From positions 310,001-374,000 of the forward strand of contig NZ_JAIZZH010000003.1 in NCBI RefSeq assembly GCF_020421205.1: a stretch of DNA of 64,000 nucleotides, given 5' to 3'. The position numbers and the translations under genes were made by a program. The notes beneath the pieces are model-generated. The model was not told the DNA's origin. It saw only the letters and a list, made by a program, of their open reading frames with translations, and made no database searches. The stretch's first letter is position 1. Every line of letters starts with the position of its first letter. Shown piece by piece: positions 25,561 to 34,916 of the stretch. This DNA comes from Hymenobacter pini (GTDB taxonomy: Bacteria; Bacteroidota; Bacteroidia; Cytophagales; Hymenobacteraceae).

Positions 25561-26700
25561 TTAGTTAACCTTGTTCAATAGCTGATTGAGGGTGGTTTGC
25601 AGCGCCTCACCGCGCAGGTTAGTGGCCACAATTTTGCCCTGCGGGTCGAGTAGGAAGTTTTGCGGAATGGCTTGCACGCCATACTCCTGGGCTACGGCGT
25701 TGTTCCAAAACTTCAGGTCCGAGACGTGCGTCCAGGTCAGCCCATCTTTCTCGATGGCGCGCAGCCACGCTTCGCGCGCACCCTCCCTATCAAGCGACAC
25801 ACCAAGAATGGTGAAGCCTTTGTCTTTGAACTGATTGTACGCCTTTACCACATTAGGATTTTCCTGGCGGCAGGGGCCGCACCAGCTGGCCCAGAAATCG
25901 ATGAGCACGTATTTGCCGCGCAAGTTGGAGAGCTTAACCGGTACGTTGTCGGGGGTGTTTTGGGTGAAGTCGGGGGCAGTAGCGCCTACAGCTACTTTTT
26001 GCAGGCGCTTAATTTGCTCGTCAATACGCTGACCGCGCGGCGAGTTGCGCACGGTGGCGCTCAAGCCCTGGAACAGCGCGGCGTAGGGCCCCACTTCAGG
26101 CACCGAGCCGCCGGCATCCTGCAGAACAAACAGGCTGAAGCGCGTATCGGGGTGCGACTTCACGTAGTCAGTCCGAATCTTTTTTTGCTCAGCTTCAATG
26201 GGGTCGATCTTGGCTTCGAGCTGCTTGAGATACGCCGCGTCTTTGCGCGTGGCTTCGGGCTGGACCCGGTATTCTGTGATGATGGCCTCGTACCGGTCGT
26301 CCAAAGGTTTCAGGGCAGCTGTCAGCTTCGCATTTTCGTCGTTAAGGGACGTGCCGCGTACCACGATGCGCTTGGCCGAATCCGGCGTGGTGACGGTAAT
26401 AGTGCCTTTTTCCAAATAAAAGAACTGCCGGTTACTATCCTTGGATTTCTTGAACGGCGTGCCGTTGTGGGCGAAGGTGAGCGAGGCGCGGCTTGGCTCG
26501 GGTAGCGTGCCCTTGAACTCAAAACGGCCCTTTTTTACCACCGCTGAGTCCGTAGTCCAGACTTTGTTGAGTGAGTAACCCAGGTAAGCCTTTGAAATGC
26601 CGGCTTTGGCACCCACGCGGCCTTTCACCACGAAGTTTTCGGCGGGGGCCTGCGCCAGGCCGGGCAGCAACAGCAGTGCGCTGTATAGTAGATTTTTCAT
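25561..26700 (-). CDS. TlpA-like thioredoxin-fold protein with DUF4369-like N-domain
   Basis: The 379-residue protein has a signal peptide (KNLLYSALLLLPGLAQA), a DUF4369-like beta-rich region (about 25-120: FVVKGRVGAKAGISKAYLGY), a helical linker, and a C-terminal AhpC/TSA-type thioredoxin domain (about 245-375) with the catalytic WCGPCRQENPNVV. Such Bacteroidota proteins act as periplasmic thiol reductants or oxidants. The start at 26700 begins the signal peptide. It runs in the same direction as the SsuD-like gene and could be co-transcribed with it (94-base gap). Confidence 0.85.
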   Translation of the reverse strand: MKNLLYSALLLLPGLAQAPAENFVVKGRVGAKAGISKAYLGYSLNKVWTTDSAVVKKGRFEFKGTLPEPSRASLTFAHNGTPFKKSKDSNRQFFYLEKGTITVTTPDSAKRIVVRGTSLNDENAKLTAALKPLDDRYEAIITEYRVQPEATRKDAAYLKQLEAKIDPIEAEQKKIRTDYVKSHPDTRFSLFVLQDAGGSVPEVGPYAALFQGLSATVRNSPRGQRIDEQIKRLQKVAVGATAPDFTQNTPDNVPVKLSNLRGKYVLIDFWASWCGPCRQENPNVVKAYNQFKDKGFTILGVSLDREGAREAWLRAIEKDGLTWTHVSDLKFWNNAVAQEYGVQAIPQNFLLDPQGKIVATNLRGEALQTTLNQLLNKVN

Positions 26701-26794
26701 GAGAAGTATGAAAAGGAGCGTGAGAAAACACCGCTTGGCAAGCGTAGCTGCTGAAAGCCATGCAGCTACAGCCTTGCAGGCTGGTTGAATATAG

Positions 26795-27964
26795 CTACTT
26801 AAGCGGAGCTGTGGTGAGCGGTGTGACTGGCGTAGTAGCTGGCCGGCGACCCTGCAAATCGGGCATAGACACGTTGGGCAGGCGCGGCAGTACGTAGCGG
26901 GCAAAATAGTCGGCCTCGTCGAGCAAAGGGTAGCCCGAAAAGATAAAGGCCCGGAAGCCCATGTCCATGTAGCGGTTAAGCTTTTCCACAATCTGGTCCG
27001 GGTTGCCGACGAGGGCCCCACCGGCCCCGGAGCGCGCCTTGCCGATGTCGGTCCAGAGCAGGGGTTCCACGAAGCCTTCCATGTCGGCGTGCTCGCGCAG
27101 TTGATTTTGCCGGTGCACCCCCAGCGACCAAGAGTCCTGGGCCCGACTTTTGATTTCAGCTCCTTTCACCGGATCAAATTTCGACATCAGCTTCCGGGCG
27201 TAGGCCCGGGCCTCCTCCTCGGTTTCGCGCACGATAACATGGATGCGCAGGCCAAAATCGATCTGGCGGCCGTGGGCAGCGGCGCGGGCGCTCAGATCCT
27301 GCATGGTTTCGTAAAGCATTTCCTCAGTTTCGGGCCACATCAGAAACATGTCGCAGTACTCGGCGCACACGGCGCGGGCACCCTCCGAAGTCCCCCCGAA
27401 ATACAGCAGTGGGCCACCATTCTGCTGGTAGGGCTTGGCCGGGTCCGAGGGCATATCAAACTGGTACAGCTCGCCCCGGTGTACAATGCGTTCCTGGGTC
27501 CAGGCCTGACGCAAAATCTGGATGGTTTCGGCGCAGCGCTGGTACCGCAGTTCGGGCACTTCGCGCAGGCCGGGCAAATCGGAGTTGATGATGTTAATGG
27601 TGAGCCGGCCCTCCAGCATGTGGTCGAGCGAGGCCAGGGCCCGGGCCAGCATAGGCGGGTGAATCTCGCCGGTACGGATGGCGGTGAGCAGGTTGATGCG
27701 CGAGGTCTGCGGGGCCATGCCGGCAGCAAATGTCATGACATCCTGCCCTACAGTATAAGAAGTGGGTAGCAAGATGTTGGAGTACCCTAACTGCTCCGAT
27801 TTCAGCACGATGTCGCGGCAGTGGGCCCAGGAGCTGCGGTAGGCCCCGTCGAGCACACTTAGGTACTGCGTGTCGCCGCCGCAGAGGTCATCAAACCAGG
27901 ATATTTCGGCTACCCGCTGCGGAGTACGGATGGGCACGGACGTAATAGGCAGGGAAAGGGACAT
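26795..27964 (-). CDS. LLM class flavin-dependent monooxygenase, SsuD-like
   Basis: The 389-residue protein is a luciferase-like flavin monooxygenase: [45 protein letters not shown] and [20 protein letters not shown] match the alkanesulfonate monooxygenase (SsuD) group. With reduced flavin from a partner reductase it would oxidise organic sulfonates, releasing sulfite. A partner SsuE is not seen in the window. The neighbouring permease and the SAM-riboswitch locus support a sulfur role, but related LLM enzymes act on other substrates. Confidence 0.7.
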   Translation of the reverse strand: MSLSLPITSVPIRTPQRVAEISWFDDLCGGDTQYLSVLDGAYRSSWAHCRDIVLKSEQLGYSNILLPTSYTVGQDVMTFAAGMAPQTSRINLLTAIRTGEIHPPMLARALASLDHMLEGRLTINIINSDLPGLREVPELRYQRCAETIQILRQAWTQERIVHRGELYQFDMPSDPAKPYQQNGGPLLYFGGTSEGARAVCAEYCDMFLMWPETEEMLYETMQDLSARAAAHGRQIDFGLRIHVIVRETEEEARAYARKLMSKFDPVKGAEIKSRAQDSWSLGVHRQNQLREHADMEGFVEPLLWTDIGKARSGAGGALVGNPDQIVEKLNRYMDMGFRAFIFSGYPLLDEADYFARYVLPRLPNVSMPDLQGRRPATTPVTPLTTAPLK

Positions 27965-28030
27965 CGGTGGATGGGGCGTTGGGGAGGAAGGTTGAAAAGC
28001 CAGACTGGTATCAGGCACCAAGACATGGGT

Positions 28031-29350
28031 TCACGAAGTGGCGGACGACCCGGAGGTTGGCCGCTGGCGAAAGGCGGCGTATAGCCCGAGGCCCACCACG
28101 GCAGCTAGGGCTACGTCGCGCGCCTCGGTACCCGTGCTACTCAGCAGCAGCCACAGGCACAACGCAATACAGACCACGGCCACCACCCCGCCCCCAGCTA
28201 CTTGGAACGGGGCCGGCTGGTTGGGAGCACGCCGCCGCAGCACCGGCAGGGCCGCGCAAGTGAGGGCAAAATACGTGAGCCGGATAATAGTGCTTAGTGT
28301 AAGCGCATAGATGAACGTGCCAGAAATGGCCAGCACCAACTTCAGCGCCGCCGATACCAGCAAGGCCACGTAAGGGGTCCGGAAGCGTGGGTGCGTGGCC
28401 CCAAATACCGCCGGAATTTGCTTCTGTTCGGCCAGGGCAAACAGCAGCCGCGGGCCGGCCAGCATCAGGGCGTTGAGCGTGCCCAAGGCCGTGAGTATAG
28501 CGGCTGCCGCTATCAGTGCGGCCCCGGCCGGCCCCATAAACTGGGCGGCGGCCGCGGCCAAGGGTCGCTCAGCCGTGGCTAGGCCCGGCAGCGTACCAAT
28601 GCACACCACCTGCACCAGCACGAACAGCACTGCTACCGTACCAATGGCCGTAAACAAGGCAAACGGCACAGTGCGCTGGGGCTGTTGAATTTCAGCGGCC
28701 GGAATAGCCGCTACATCGAAGCCCGAAAAGGTGAAGATAAGCAGCAGCACCGCCCCAGAGAAGCTGGCCGCAGGAGGCGCGGCGGCAAACGAAAACGACT
28801 GCCAGTCCACAAAAAACAGTCCGGCGCCCGTGAATACGCCAAATACCAGCAGCTTACTTACCGTCAGCAAGTTGTTGACGGCCGCTGCCGTGCGCACGCC
28901 TATTAAGTTAAGCAGGGTAAGTCCTGTAATCAGCCCGGCCATAAGCAGGGCCCGCCCCGCGCCGTGGCCAACCACCGGCCAGAAGTAAGCTGCGTACTCC
29001 ACTAGCAGGTTACACAGCGCTGCAAAGCTGGCCAGGCGGGAAATCCACAGCAGCCACCCCACCTCAAACCCGATTAGCGGCCCAAATGCCTTGCGGGCGT
29101 ACAGGTAGGGCCCGCCGCTGCCCTGGAAGCGGCTACTGACCTCGGCAAAACACAGAACGATGAGCGTGACAACGGCCGCACTGACCCCGTAGGCCCACAG
29201 ACTGTAGGCCCCCACCAAGGCATATAGCTTGGCCGGCAAGCCCAGAATACCGGCTCCAATAGTGATATTGATGATTAGGGCCACAAAATCCCAGCGGCGG
29301 ATACCGCGCACCAGGTCCGGCCGCGGGGCGGCATCGGGAGCAGATAGCAT
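28031..29350 (-). CDS. APC-family amino acid permease
   Basis: The 439-residue protein has about twelve membrane helices and the APC signatures NITIGAGILGLPAKLYALVG (helix 1) and FSGFDVAAIPAAEIQQPQRTVPFAL (helix 6). It likely imports an amino acid or organic cation by proton symport. The start at 29350 is an ATG; a TTG six bases upstream is less likely. Transcription probably begins about 186 bases upstream from a good promoter (29543-29573). The SsuD-like gene follows 66 bases downstream and may form an operon. Confidence 0.8.
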   Translation of the reverse strand: MLSAPDAAPRPDLVRGIRRWDFVALIINITIGAGILGLPAKLYALVGAYSLWAYGVSAAVVTLIVLCFAEVSSRFQGSGGPYLYARKAFGPLIGFEVGWLLWISRLASFAALCNLLVEYAAYFWPVVGHGAGRALLMAGLITGLTLLNLIGVRTAAAVNNLLTVSKLLVFGVFTGAGLFFVDWQSFSFAAAPPAASFSGAVLLLIFTFSGFDVAAIPAAEIQQPQRTVPFALFTAIGTVAVLFVLVQVVCIGTLPGLATAERPLAAAAAQFMGPAGAALIAAAAILTALGTLNALMLAGPRLLFALAEQKQIPAVFGATHPRFRTPYVALLVSAALKLVLAISGTFIYALTLSTIIRLTYFALTCAALPVLRRRAPNQPAPFQVAGGGVVAVVCIALCLWLLLSSTGTEARDVALAAVVGLGLYAAFRQRPTSGSSATS

Positions 29351-29542
29351 GAGCAAGCAGAAAAACGGCGGAAATGCCGGCGGCCCAGTGGGCGCCAGCG
29401 CACAGTGACGTTAGGATGTTGCGGGGCAACAACAACAGCAGTGTTTCAGCAGAATTTCGGACAGCATATGCAACGGGAAGCGGCGGCGAAAAGCCCCTCA
29501 GTGGGCAGCCGGGCAGTAGTGTAGCCATTTTGAGGCTGGGGG

Positions 29543-29573
29543 CAAATATAGGCACGAGGGAAAGCCGTGCAAG
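29543..29573 (-). promoter_or_regulatory. Promoter of the permease/monooxygenase operon
   Basis: On the minus strand CTTG (29573-29570) and TATATTTG (29550-29543) are exactly 19 bases apart, matching TTTG-N19-TANNTTTG with one mismatch. The leader downstream of it includes a short open frame with five leucine codons in a row. Confidence 0.6.
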
Positions 29574-29667
29574 CTGCGGAACAGGTAAGTTAGTATGTTC
29601 TCCCAGCTTTTTGCCACTACTTACACATTGATAAACTGATAGTTACAAGAACATACTGAATACAAAG

Positions 29668-29700
29668 TTTGGATTTTATAAAAATCCACCAGTACATTTG
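29668..29700 (+). promoter_or_regulatory. Promoter of the riboswitch-SusCD transcript
   Basis: TTTG at 29668-29671 and TACATTTG at 29693-29700 are separated by 21 bases, close to the Bacteroidota consensus. Transcription would start about 20 bases before the SAM riboswitch. Confidence 0.65.
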
Positions 29701-29728
29701 CACTACCAATTCTTTACCCCACAAAGGA

Positions 29729-29826
29729 TTGTTTTTATACAGAGGCGCGGAGAGACAGGCTCGATGAACCGCCGACAACCCCCGGAACATCCGGAACGGT
29801 GCCAAGTCCTGACCATATAAAAACAA
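29729..29826 (+). ncRNA. SAM-I (S-box) riboswitch
   Basis: The core matches the S-box family: GGAGAGACAGGCTCGATGAA with the kink-turn, the CGACAACC block, a P3 hairpin (CCGG 29782-29785 with CCGG 29791-29794), and GGTGCCAAGTCCTG. The P1 stem is eleven perfect base pairs (29729-29739 with 29816-29826). S-box RNAs bind S-adenosylmethionine and repress sulfur or methionine genes when SAM is plentiful. The GTG start of a short leader ORF follows eight bases after P1, so the switch could act on transcription or on that start. Confidence 0.88.
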
Positions 29827-29833
29827 CAACGCC

Positions 29834-29950
29834 GTGAAGTCCTTCACCAGCACCCCCAGCAGTACCCGTACCCGCGCATCCGTACAGCATGGATGTTGTG
29901 GCCTGATGCGTGGCTCCGTCTGTATGCGGATGGTGGACATGGGCTGCTAA
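29834..29950 (+). CDS. Short leader ORF rich in Cys and Met next to the SAM riboswitch
   Basis: GTG at 29834 opens a 38-codon frame that ends at TAA (29948-29950). The first half is Ser/Thr/Arg-rich; the last 20 residues hold four Cys and four Met (for example HGCCGLM, VCMRMVDMGC). The start lies eight bases after the P1 stem of the riboswitch. Codons for the two sulfur amino acids gather at the end, as in leader peptides that sense amino-acid supply by ribosome stalling. No clear terminator/antiterminator pair was identified after it, so the mechanism is open. Confidence 0.5.
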   Translation: MKSFTSTPSSTRTRASVQHGCCGLMRGSVCMRMVDMGC

Positions 29951-30297
29951 GGCATAAGGTTACCCTTTTTTGCTTTTTGCTTGCCTGTAGAGCGGAGCGG
30001 TAGCGCGCCACTGTTCTACGCTGTACCTGGGCCTTTCAGGCCTGTAGGGCTTGTTTTGGCGCCGGCTGCTTCGGCCCCAGAACTGCCTCCTCCTCCCTGC
30101 TTCCTCTCTCCGCAACCTGCTAGTTCCGTTGGCCCTTTGCCGGCTCACTAGCCCCCAGCTGTGCACAAGCTGGGCGTAGGACTGGAGGTTTTACTAGGGT
30201 TTCATCCTCTTCAGAATTCACCTTTTGACGCGCCGACGCAGCCACTGAGTGGGCTGTAGGTATGGCTGCGCGTGCTCACTCCTTGCATTTCCTGCAT
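29951..30297 (+). other. Leader/spacer between the short leader ORF and the SusC gene
   Basis: No gene supported. It has a T-rich stretch (29970-29982) just after the leader stop, and a hairpin CCCAGCT/AGCTGGG (30154-30160 with 30168-30174). If the SusC gene belongs to the riboswitch transcript, attenuation would have to happen here. Confidence 0.4.
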
Positions 30298-33200
30298 ATG
30301 AAATCCTCTACCCTTCTGGCGGTGCCAGTAGTGGTGGCAGGCCTGGCCCCGGCGAGTTTCGCCCAGACGGCCGCCGCCCCCACAACCGGCACCATCATTG
30401 ACGCCACGGACCGTACCCCTCTACCGGGGGTTACGGTGGTAGTGAAAGGCACCACCGTAGGTGCCTCTACCGGCCCTGATGGCACTTTTTCGCTGAATCT
30501 ACCCGCCGGCAGCACCTTAATCATCAGTGCCGTCGGCTACGAAAGCCAAACCGTTGCGGCCACTGCCGGCCCTATTAGCGTAGCCCTAAAAGCCGATGTG
30601 AAGCAGCTTTCGGAAGTGGTGGTGACGGGCTACAGCGAGCAAAACCGCCGTACCCTAACAAGCGCTATTAGCTCGGTGAAGGGTGATGCGCTCAAGGACA
30701 TTCCGGCGGCCAGTCCCGACCAGCTGTTGCAGGGCAAAGCGCCCGGCGTGCAGGTATCGGCCAACTCCGGGGTGCCGGGCGGGGGCGTGTTCATCCGCAT
30801 CCGGGGCAGCAACTCCGTGAATGCCAGCAACGACCCGCTCTACGTGGTGGACGGGGTGTTCATCAACAACACCAATCTGATTGCCACCGGCCTGGGCAAC
30901 CAGGTATCCAGCAATCCGCTGGCCGACATCAACCCCCAGGATATTGAGAGCATCGAAATCCTGAAGGACGCCAACGCCACGGCCATCTATGGGTCACGCG
31001 GGGCCAACGGGGTGGTGCTCATCCAGACCAAGCGCGGCAAGGCCGGCGACAAAACCCGCATCACCTTCAACACCTACCACGGCTGGTCGAAGGCGCCCAA
31101 ACAGTACGAGCTGGTAACGGGCCCGGAGCTGGCTCAGCTGGAGAATGAGCGGTTTTTGAATGACGGCGGCAACCCGGCCCAGTTACCCTACCGCTCAACG
31201 GCCTCTGGGGGGCGGGGCTTGCCCGAGGAGCAGCAAACCTACGACCGACTCTCCGACGTGTTTCGCACGGCCCAGACCCAGAGCTACGAGCTGTCGGCGG
31301 CCGGGGGCTCGGCCAAAACCCAGTTTTACATCGGGGGCGGCTATTTCCGGCAGGAGAGTATTGCTAAGCCGACCAACTTCGACCGATTCAGCCTGCGCGT
31401 GAACCTGGATAACTCCGTGACGGATCGGCTGCGCATCGGCACCAGCACGGCCCTCACGCGCACGCACCGCAACGTGAGCAGCAACGACAACAACCCGGTG
31501 GGCGTTATCAACTCGGCCCTGTTCCCGCGCACCAACCTGCCCATCTACAATCCTGATGGCACCTACGCCAAGTACGGCTCCTTTGACAACCACCTGGCGC
31601 TCATCAACAACCTGAACAATGATGCGGTGGGCTCACGCGTCATCTCAAACGTGTACGGGCAGTATCAGTTCGGCAAGCACCTGACTCTGCGCAGCAGTTG
31701 GAGCATCGACTTCAACGACATGTACGAGAACAACTTCAACAACACGCTCATCCTGGCCGGGCAGCCCCGGGGCACGGCTACTTCCTTCCTCTCCCGCGAC
31801 ATCACTCTGCTCAACGAGCAGACTTTGAACTACTCGGTGGATTTCGGCGAGGACCATTCGTTGCAGGCCTTGGTGGGCAATACCATCCAGAAAAACACCT
31901 TCCAGCGCACTAGCCTCTCGGGCCAGCAGTTCCCGAGTAACGATTTGACCAGCATTGCCTCGGCCGCTACCCAAACGGGTTCCTCGTCCCGCTCCCAGGC
32001 CGGGCTGTTATCCTTCTTCGGCAAAGCTACCTACAGCTTTAAGCAGCGCTACACCGCCGATGTGAGTTTGCGGGCCGACGCCTCCTCCCGCTTCGGGGCC
32101 GATAACCGCTGGGGCTACTTTCCGGCCGTGGGTTTGGGCTGGCGCCTGAGCGAGGAAGAATTCATCAAGAACCTGAACGTGTTTCAGGAGCTGAAGCTGC
32201 GCGGCAGCCTGGGTAAAACGGGCAACCAGGCCGGCATCAGCGACTTTGCCGCCCGTGGGCTAGTACAGGGCGGGGCCAACTACCTCGATTTGCCCGGCAC
32301 TACCCCCCTGCAGCTGGCCAACCCCAACCTGAGCTGGGAAAGCACCCGGCAGTGGAACGTAGGCCTGGATGCGGCCGTGCTGCAAAACCGCCTGCTGCTG
32401 GAGCTGAACTACTACGACAAGTACACCTCGGGCTTGCTGCTAAACGTGCCGGTGCCGCGCAAGACCGGCTTTGCTTCGGTGGTGGAAAACTACGGGGCCG
32501 TAAGCAATAAGGGCTTCGAGGTGCAGATAACGGCCAACTGGCTGCCGCGCACTGCCGCCGTGCAGTGGAGCACAACCGCCAACGTGGCCCGCAACGTGAA
32601 CCGTATCGAGAAGCTGGCGGCTCCCATTACCTCGGGCTCCCGCGACATCTTCCGCCTGGAGGAAGGCGCCCCGCTCTACTCGTTCTGGCTCTACCACCAA
32701 ACCGGCGTGAACCCCGAAACCGGCGACGCCCAGTACGAGGACGTGAACGGCGACGGGCAAATTTCGGTGGCCGACCGCCAGCTGGTGGGCAACGCCTGGC
32801 CCAACTATTTCGGGGGCGTAACCAACTCGGTGAGCTACAAAGGTCTGGATTTTGGCTTCACCCTGAACTTCGAGCAAGGGGCGAAAATCATGAACATGAA
32901 CCGCTTCTTCCTGGTGCACGGCGGTACGCAGAGCAACATCGGCTACCTGCGCGAACAGCTGGACCGCTGGCAGAAGCCCGGCGACATCACCGACATTCCG
33001 CGCCTGACCACCAACCCAGCCTCCAACAACTACGGGGGCGTGGTGCAAAACCTGAGCGACCGGTACCTGGAGGATGGCTCGTTCCTGCGCCTACGCACCA
33101 TTTCGCTGGGCTACACGGTGCCCCAGCAGGTAGTAAGCCGGGCCCGCCTCAACTCCCTGCGCGTGTACGTGCAGGCGGCGAACCTCTTCACCATCACGCC

Positions 33201-33321
33201 CTACTCCGGCCTCGACCCCGAGGTAAACTCCCAGAGTGGAGTGAGCAACACCAAAAATTTCGACTGGGCCACCGTGCCCCAGCCCCGCACCTTCCAGGTG
33301 GGCCTTACGGTTGGACTCTAA
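30298..33321 (+). CDS. SusC/RagA-family TonB-linked outer-membrane protein
   Basis: The protein has about 1007 residues: signal peptide (SSTLLAVPVVVAGLAPASFA), carboxypeptidase-regulatory-like domain (about 30-110, TPLPGVTVVVKGTTVGAST), plug with the SusC marks VVVTGY and DIESIEILKDANATAIYGSRGANGVVLI, then a large barrel. SusC proteins import oligosaccharides, peptides or other polymers together with a SusD lipoprotein; the SusD gene follows 12 bases later. An upstream ATG at 30262 would add 12 residues; the internal start fits the signal peptide better. The SAM riboswitch and M14 peptidase point to peptides or sulfur compounds as cargo (inference). Confidence 0.92.
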   Translation: MKSSTLLAVPVVVAGLAPASFAQTAAAPTTGTIIDATDRTPLPGVTVVVKGTTVGASTGPDGTFSLNLPAGSTLIISAVGYESQTVAATAGPISVALKADVKQLSEVVVTGYSEQNRRTLTSAISSVKGDALKDIPAASPDQLLQGKAPGVQVSANSGVPGGGVFIRIRGSNSVNASNDPLYVVDGVFINNTNLIATGLGNQVSSNPLADINPQDIESIEILKDANATAIYGSRGANGVVLIQTKRGKAGDKTRITFNTYHGWSKAPKQYELVTGPELAQLENERFLNDGGNPAQLPYRSTASGGRGLPEEQQTYDRLSDVFRTAQTQSYELSAAGGSAKTQFYIGGGYFRQESIAKPTNFDRFSLRVNLDNSVTDRLRIGTSTALTRTHRNVSSNDNNPVGVINSALFPRTNLPIYNPDGTYAKYGSFDNHLALINNLNNDAVGSRVISNVYGQYQFGKHLTLRSSWSIDFNDMYENNFNNTLILAGQPRGTATSFLSRDITLLNEQTLNYSVDFGEDHSLQALVGNTIQKNTFQRTSLSGQQFPSNDLTSIASAATQTGSSSRSQAGLLSFFGKATYSFKQRYTADVSLRADASSRFGADNRWGYFPAVGLGWRLSEEEFIKNLNVFQELKLRGSLGKTGNQAGISDFAARGLVQGGANYLDLPGTTPLQLANPNLSWESTRQWNVGLDAAVLQNRLLLELNYYDKYTSGLLLNVPVPRKTGFASVVENYGAVSNKGFEVQITANWLPRTAAVQWSTTANVARNVNRIEKLAAPITSGSRDIFRLEEGAPLYSFWLYHQTGVNPETGDAQYEDVNGDGQISVADRQLVGNAWPNYFGGVTNSVSYKGLDFGFTLNFEQGAKIMNMNRFFLVHGGTQSNIGYLREQLDRWQKPGDITDIPRLTTNPASNNYGGVVQNLSDRYLEDGSFLRLRTISLGYTVPQQVVSRARLNSLRVYVQAANLFTITPYSGLDPEVNSQSGVSNTKNFDWATVPQPRTFQVGLTVGL

Positions 33322-33333
33322 GCCTTTTCATCG

Positions 33334-34689
33334 ATGAAATCTTCGCTATACCACTTGCTGTTTGCCGCCGTGCTGGGTGCTTCCACCCTGAGTATATCGG
33401 CTTGCAACGACCTGCTGGACCCCACGCCGGTGCAGCAGCTCCCCGACGACCAGGCCATTACCGACGCCAGCAGTGCCCGCTCCGCCACCATTGGCGTCTA
33501 CGACCGAGTGCAGGCCTACTACCAGCTCAACTGGCCGGTGCTGGGCTTCTTGCCAGGAGAGAATGTGCGTTTCAATGGCACGCTGAACCAGTTTCTGCAG
33601 ATTGACCAGAACCAGCTCAGCGCCGATAACGTGCTCATTACCGAGGCTTGGACCCAGATGTACCAGGCCGTGAACGGAGCCAACAACGTGCTGGCCGCCC
33701 TGCCCGGCATCAGTGACCCGCTACTGACGCCGGCCGAGAAAAACCAGCTGCTGGGCGAGGCCTACTTCCTGCGCGCCCTGGTGTACTTCGACCTGGGTCG
33801 CGGCTGGGGCGGCGTGCCGCTGATACTCACGCCCACCCGCTCCAAGGAAAACGGCCAGGGCACGCGCCGCAGCACCCAGGCCCAAACCTACGCCCAGGTG
33901 CTGGCCGACCTGACCCAGGCCGAAACTCTGCTGCCCGACGGCACCACCCGCAACCGCGCCGTGAAGGCCACCGCCCGTGCCCTGCGCGCCCGCCTGCACC
34001 TCTACCGCCAGCAGTGGGCCGACGCCGAGAGCTACGCCACCCAGGTTATCGGCAGCCCGAACTACGCCCTGGTGACGCCCTACCGCGCCATTTCCACCGC
34101 GCCCTTCCTGAGCCGCGAATCGGTGTTTGAGCTGACGTTCAGCAACTCCGACGCCAACTCGATGTGGAACAACTGGTTTCCCAGCGCCCTGGGCGGGCAG
34201 TTCAACTTCCAGCCCGTAGCGGCCGCCATCAGTCTGCTCAACGACCCCGCGGTGGGCGGCAGCCGCTCGGCCCTGCTGGGTAGCACCACCATTGCCGGCG
34301 CCAGCGTGACCTACGGCAACCTCTATAGCCGCTCGGCCCAGCGCGACGACCCGAGCTACGTGCTGCGCCTGGCCGAGCTCTACCTGATCCGGGCCGAAGC
34401 CCGCGCCAAGCAGGGCAAGCTCGCCGATGCCCTGGCCGACCTGAATGCCGTGCGCAGCCGCGCCGGGGTGCCCGCCAGCACCGCCGCCACCGAAGCACAG
34501 TTGCTGCTGGCCATCGAAAACGAGCGGCGGGTGGAGTTTGCCTTCGAAGCTGACCGGTGGTTTGACCTCGTGCGCACCGGCCGCGCCGGCACGGTACTCG
34601 GCGTCACCGACCAGCGCCGCTGGCTGTTCCCCATTCCCTTCAACGACCTCGCGGCCGACCCGGACCTGGAGCAGAATCCTGGGTACTGA
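33334..34689 (+). CDS. SusD/RagB-family surface lipoprotein
   Basis: The 451-residue protein has a lipoprotein signal (STLSISAC), a SusD-type helical repeat core (AEKNQLLGEAYFLRALVYFDLGRGWGGVPLIL), and the usual C-terminal part ending in FNDLAADPDLEQNPGY. It forms the lid of the SusC channel and binds the substrate at the cell surface. It overlaps in function with the SusC gene 12 bases upstream. Downstream, 34716-34868, lies a repeat element before the carboxypeptidase gene. Confidence 0.93.
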   Translation: MKSSLYHLLFAAVLGASTLSISACNDLLDPTPVQQLPDDQAITDASSARSATIGVYDRVQAYYQLNWPVLGFLPGENVRFNGTLNQFLQIDQNQLSADNVLITEAWTQMYQAVNGANNVLAALPGISDPLLTPAEKNQLLGEAYFLRALVYFDLGRGWGGVPLILTPTRSKENGQGTRRSTQAQTYAQVLADLTQAETLLPDGTTRNRAVKATARALRARLHLYRQQWADAESYATQVIGSPNYALVTPYRAISTAPFLSRESVFELTFSNSDANSMWNNWFPSALGGQFNFQPVAAAISLLNDPAVGGSRSALLGSTTIAGASVTYGNLYSRSAQRDDPSYVLRLAELYLIRAEARAKQGKLADALADLNAVRSRAGVPASTAATEAQLLLAIENERRVEFAFEADRWFDLVRTGRAGTVLGVTDQRRWLFPIPFNDLAADPDLEQNPGY

Positions 34690-34715
34690 GGCAGGGTGTT
34701 CAAGCCACTTAGCCC

Positions 34716-34868
34716 GTCATGTCGAGCTTGTCGAGACACCTCGCGTGCTTCGTTGAACGTCATTCCGAGCTTGTCGAGGAATCTCGCGTGCTGATACCAG
34801 ATAGTAAACCTATTGTTCAACGAGATGGATAGTACTCCGGCGAGATGTCTCGACAAGCTCGACATGAC
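34716..34868. repeat. Dispersed fold-back repeat (TCATTCCGAGC type), copy 2
   Basis: The ends GTCATGTCGAGCTTGTCGAG and its inverted partner (34840-34868) pair over about 29 bases with one mismatch. The middle holds a further unit CATTCCGAGCTTGTCGAGG with AATCTCGCGTGCTGA, shared with copy 1 at 10877-11045. It lies between SusD and the M14 gene and may affect read-through in the operon. Confidence 0.85.
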
Positions 34869-34916
34869 CGCCTGATGAGACGCAGCCGTCTTTTCCTTCT
34901 TTTTACTCTCTCAGCC

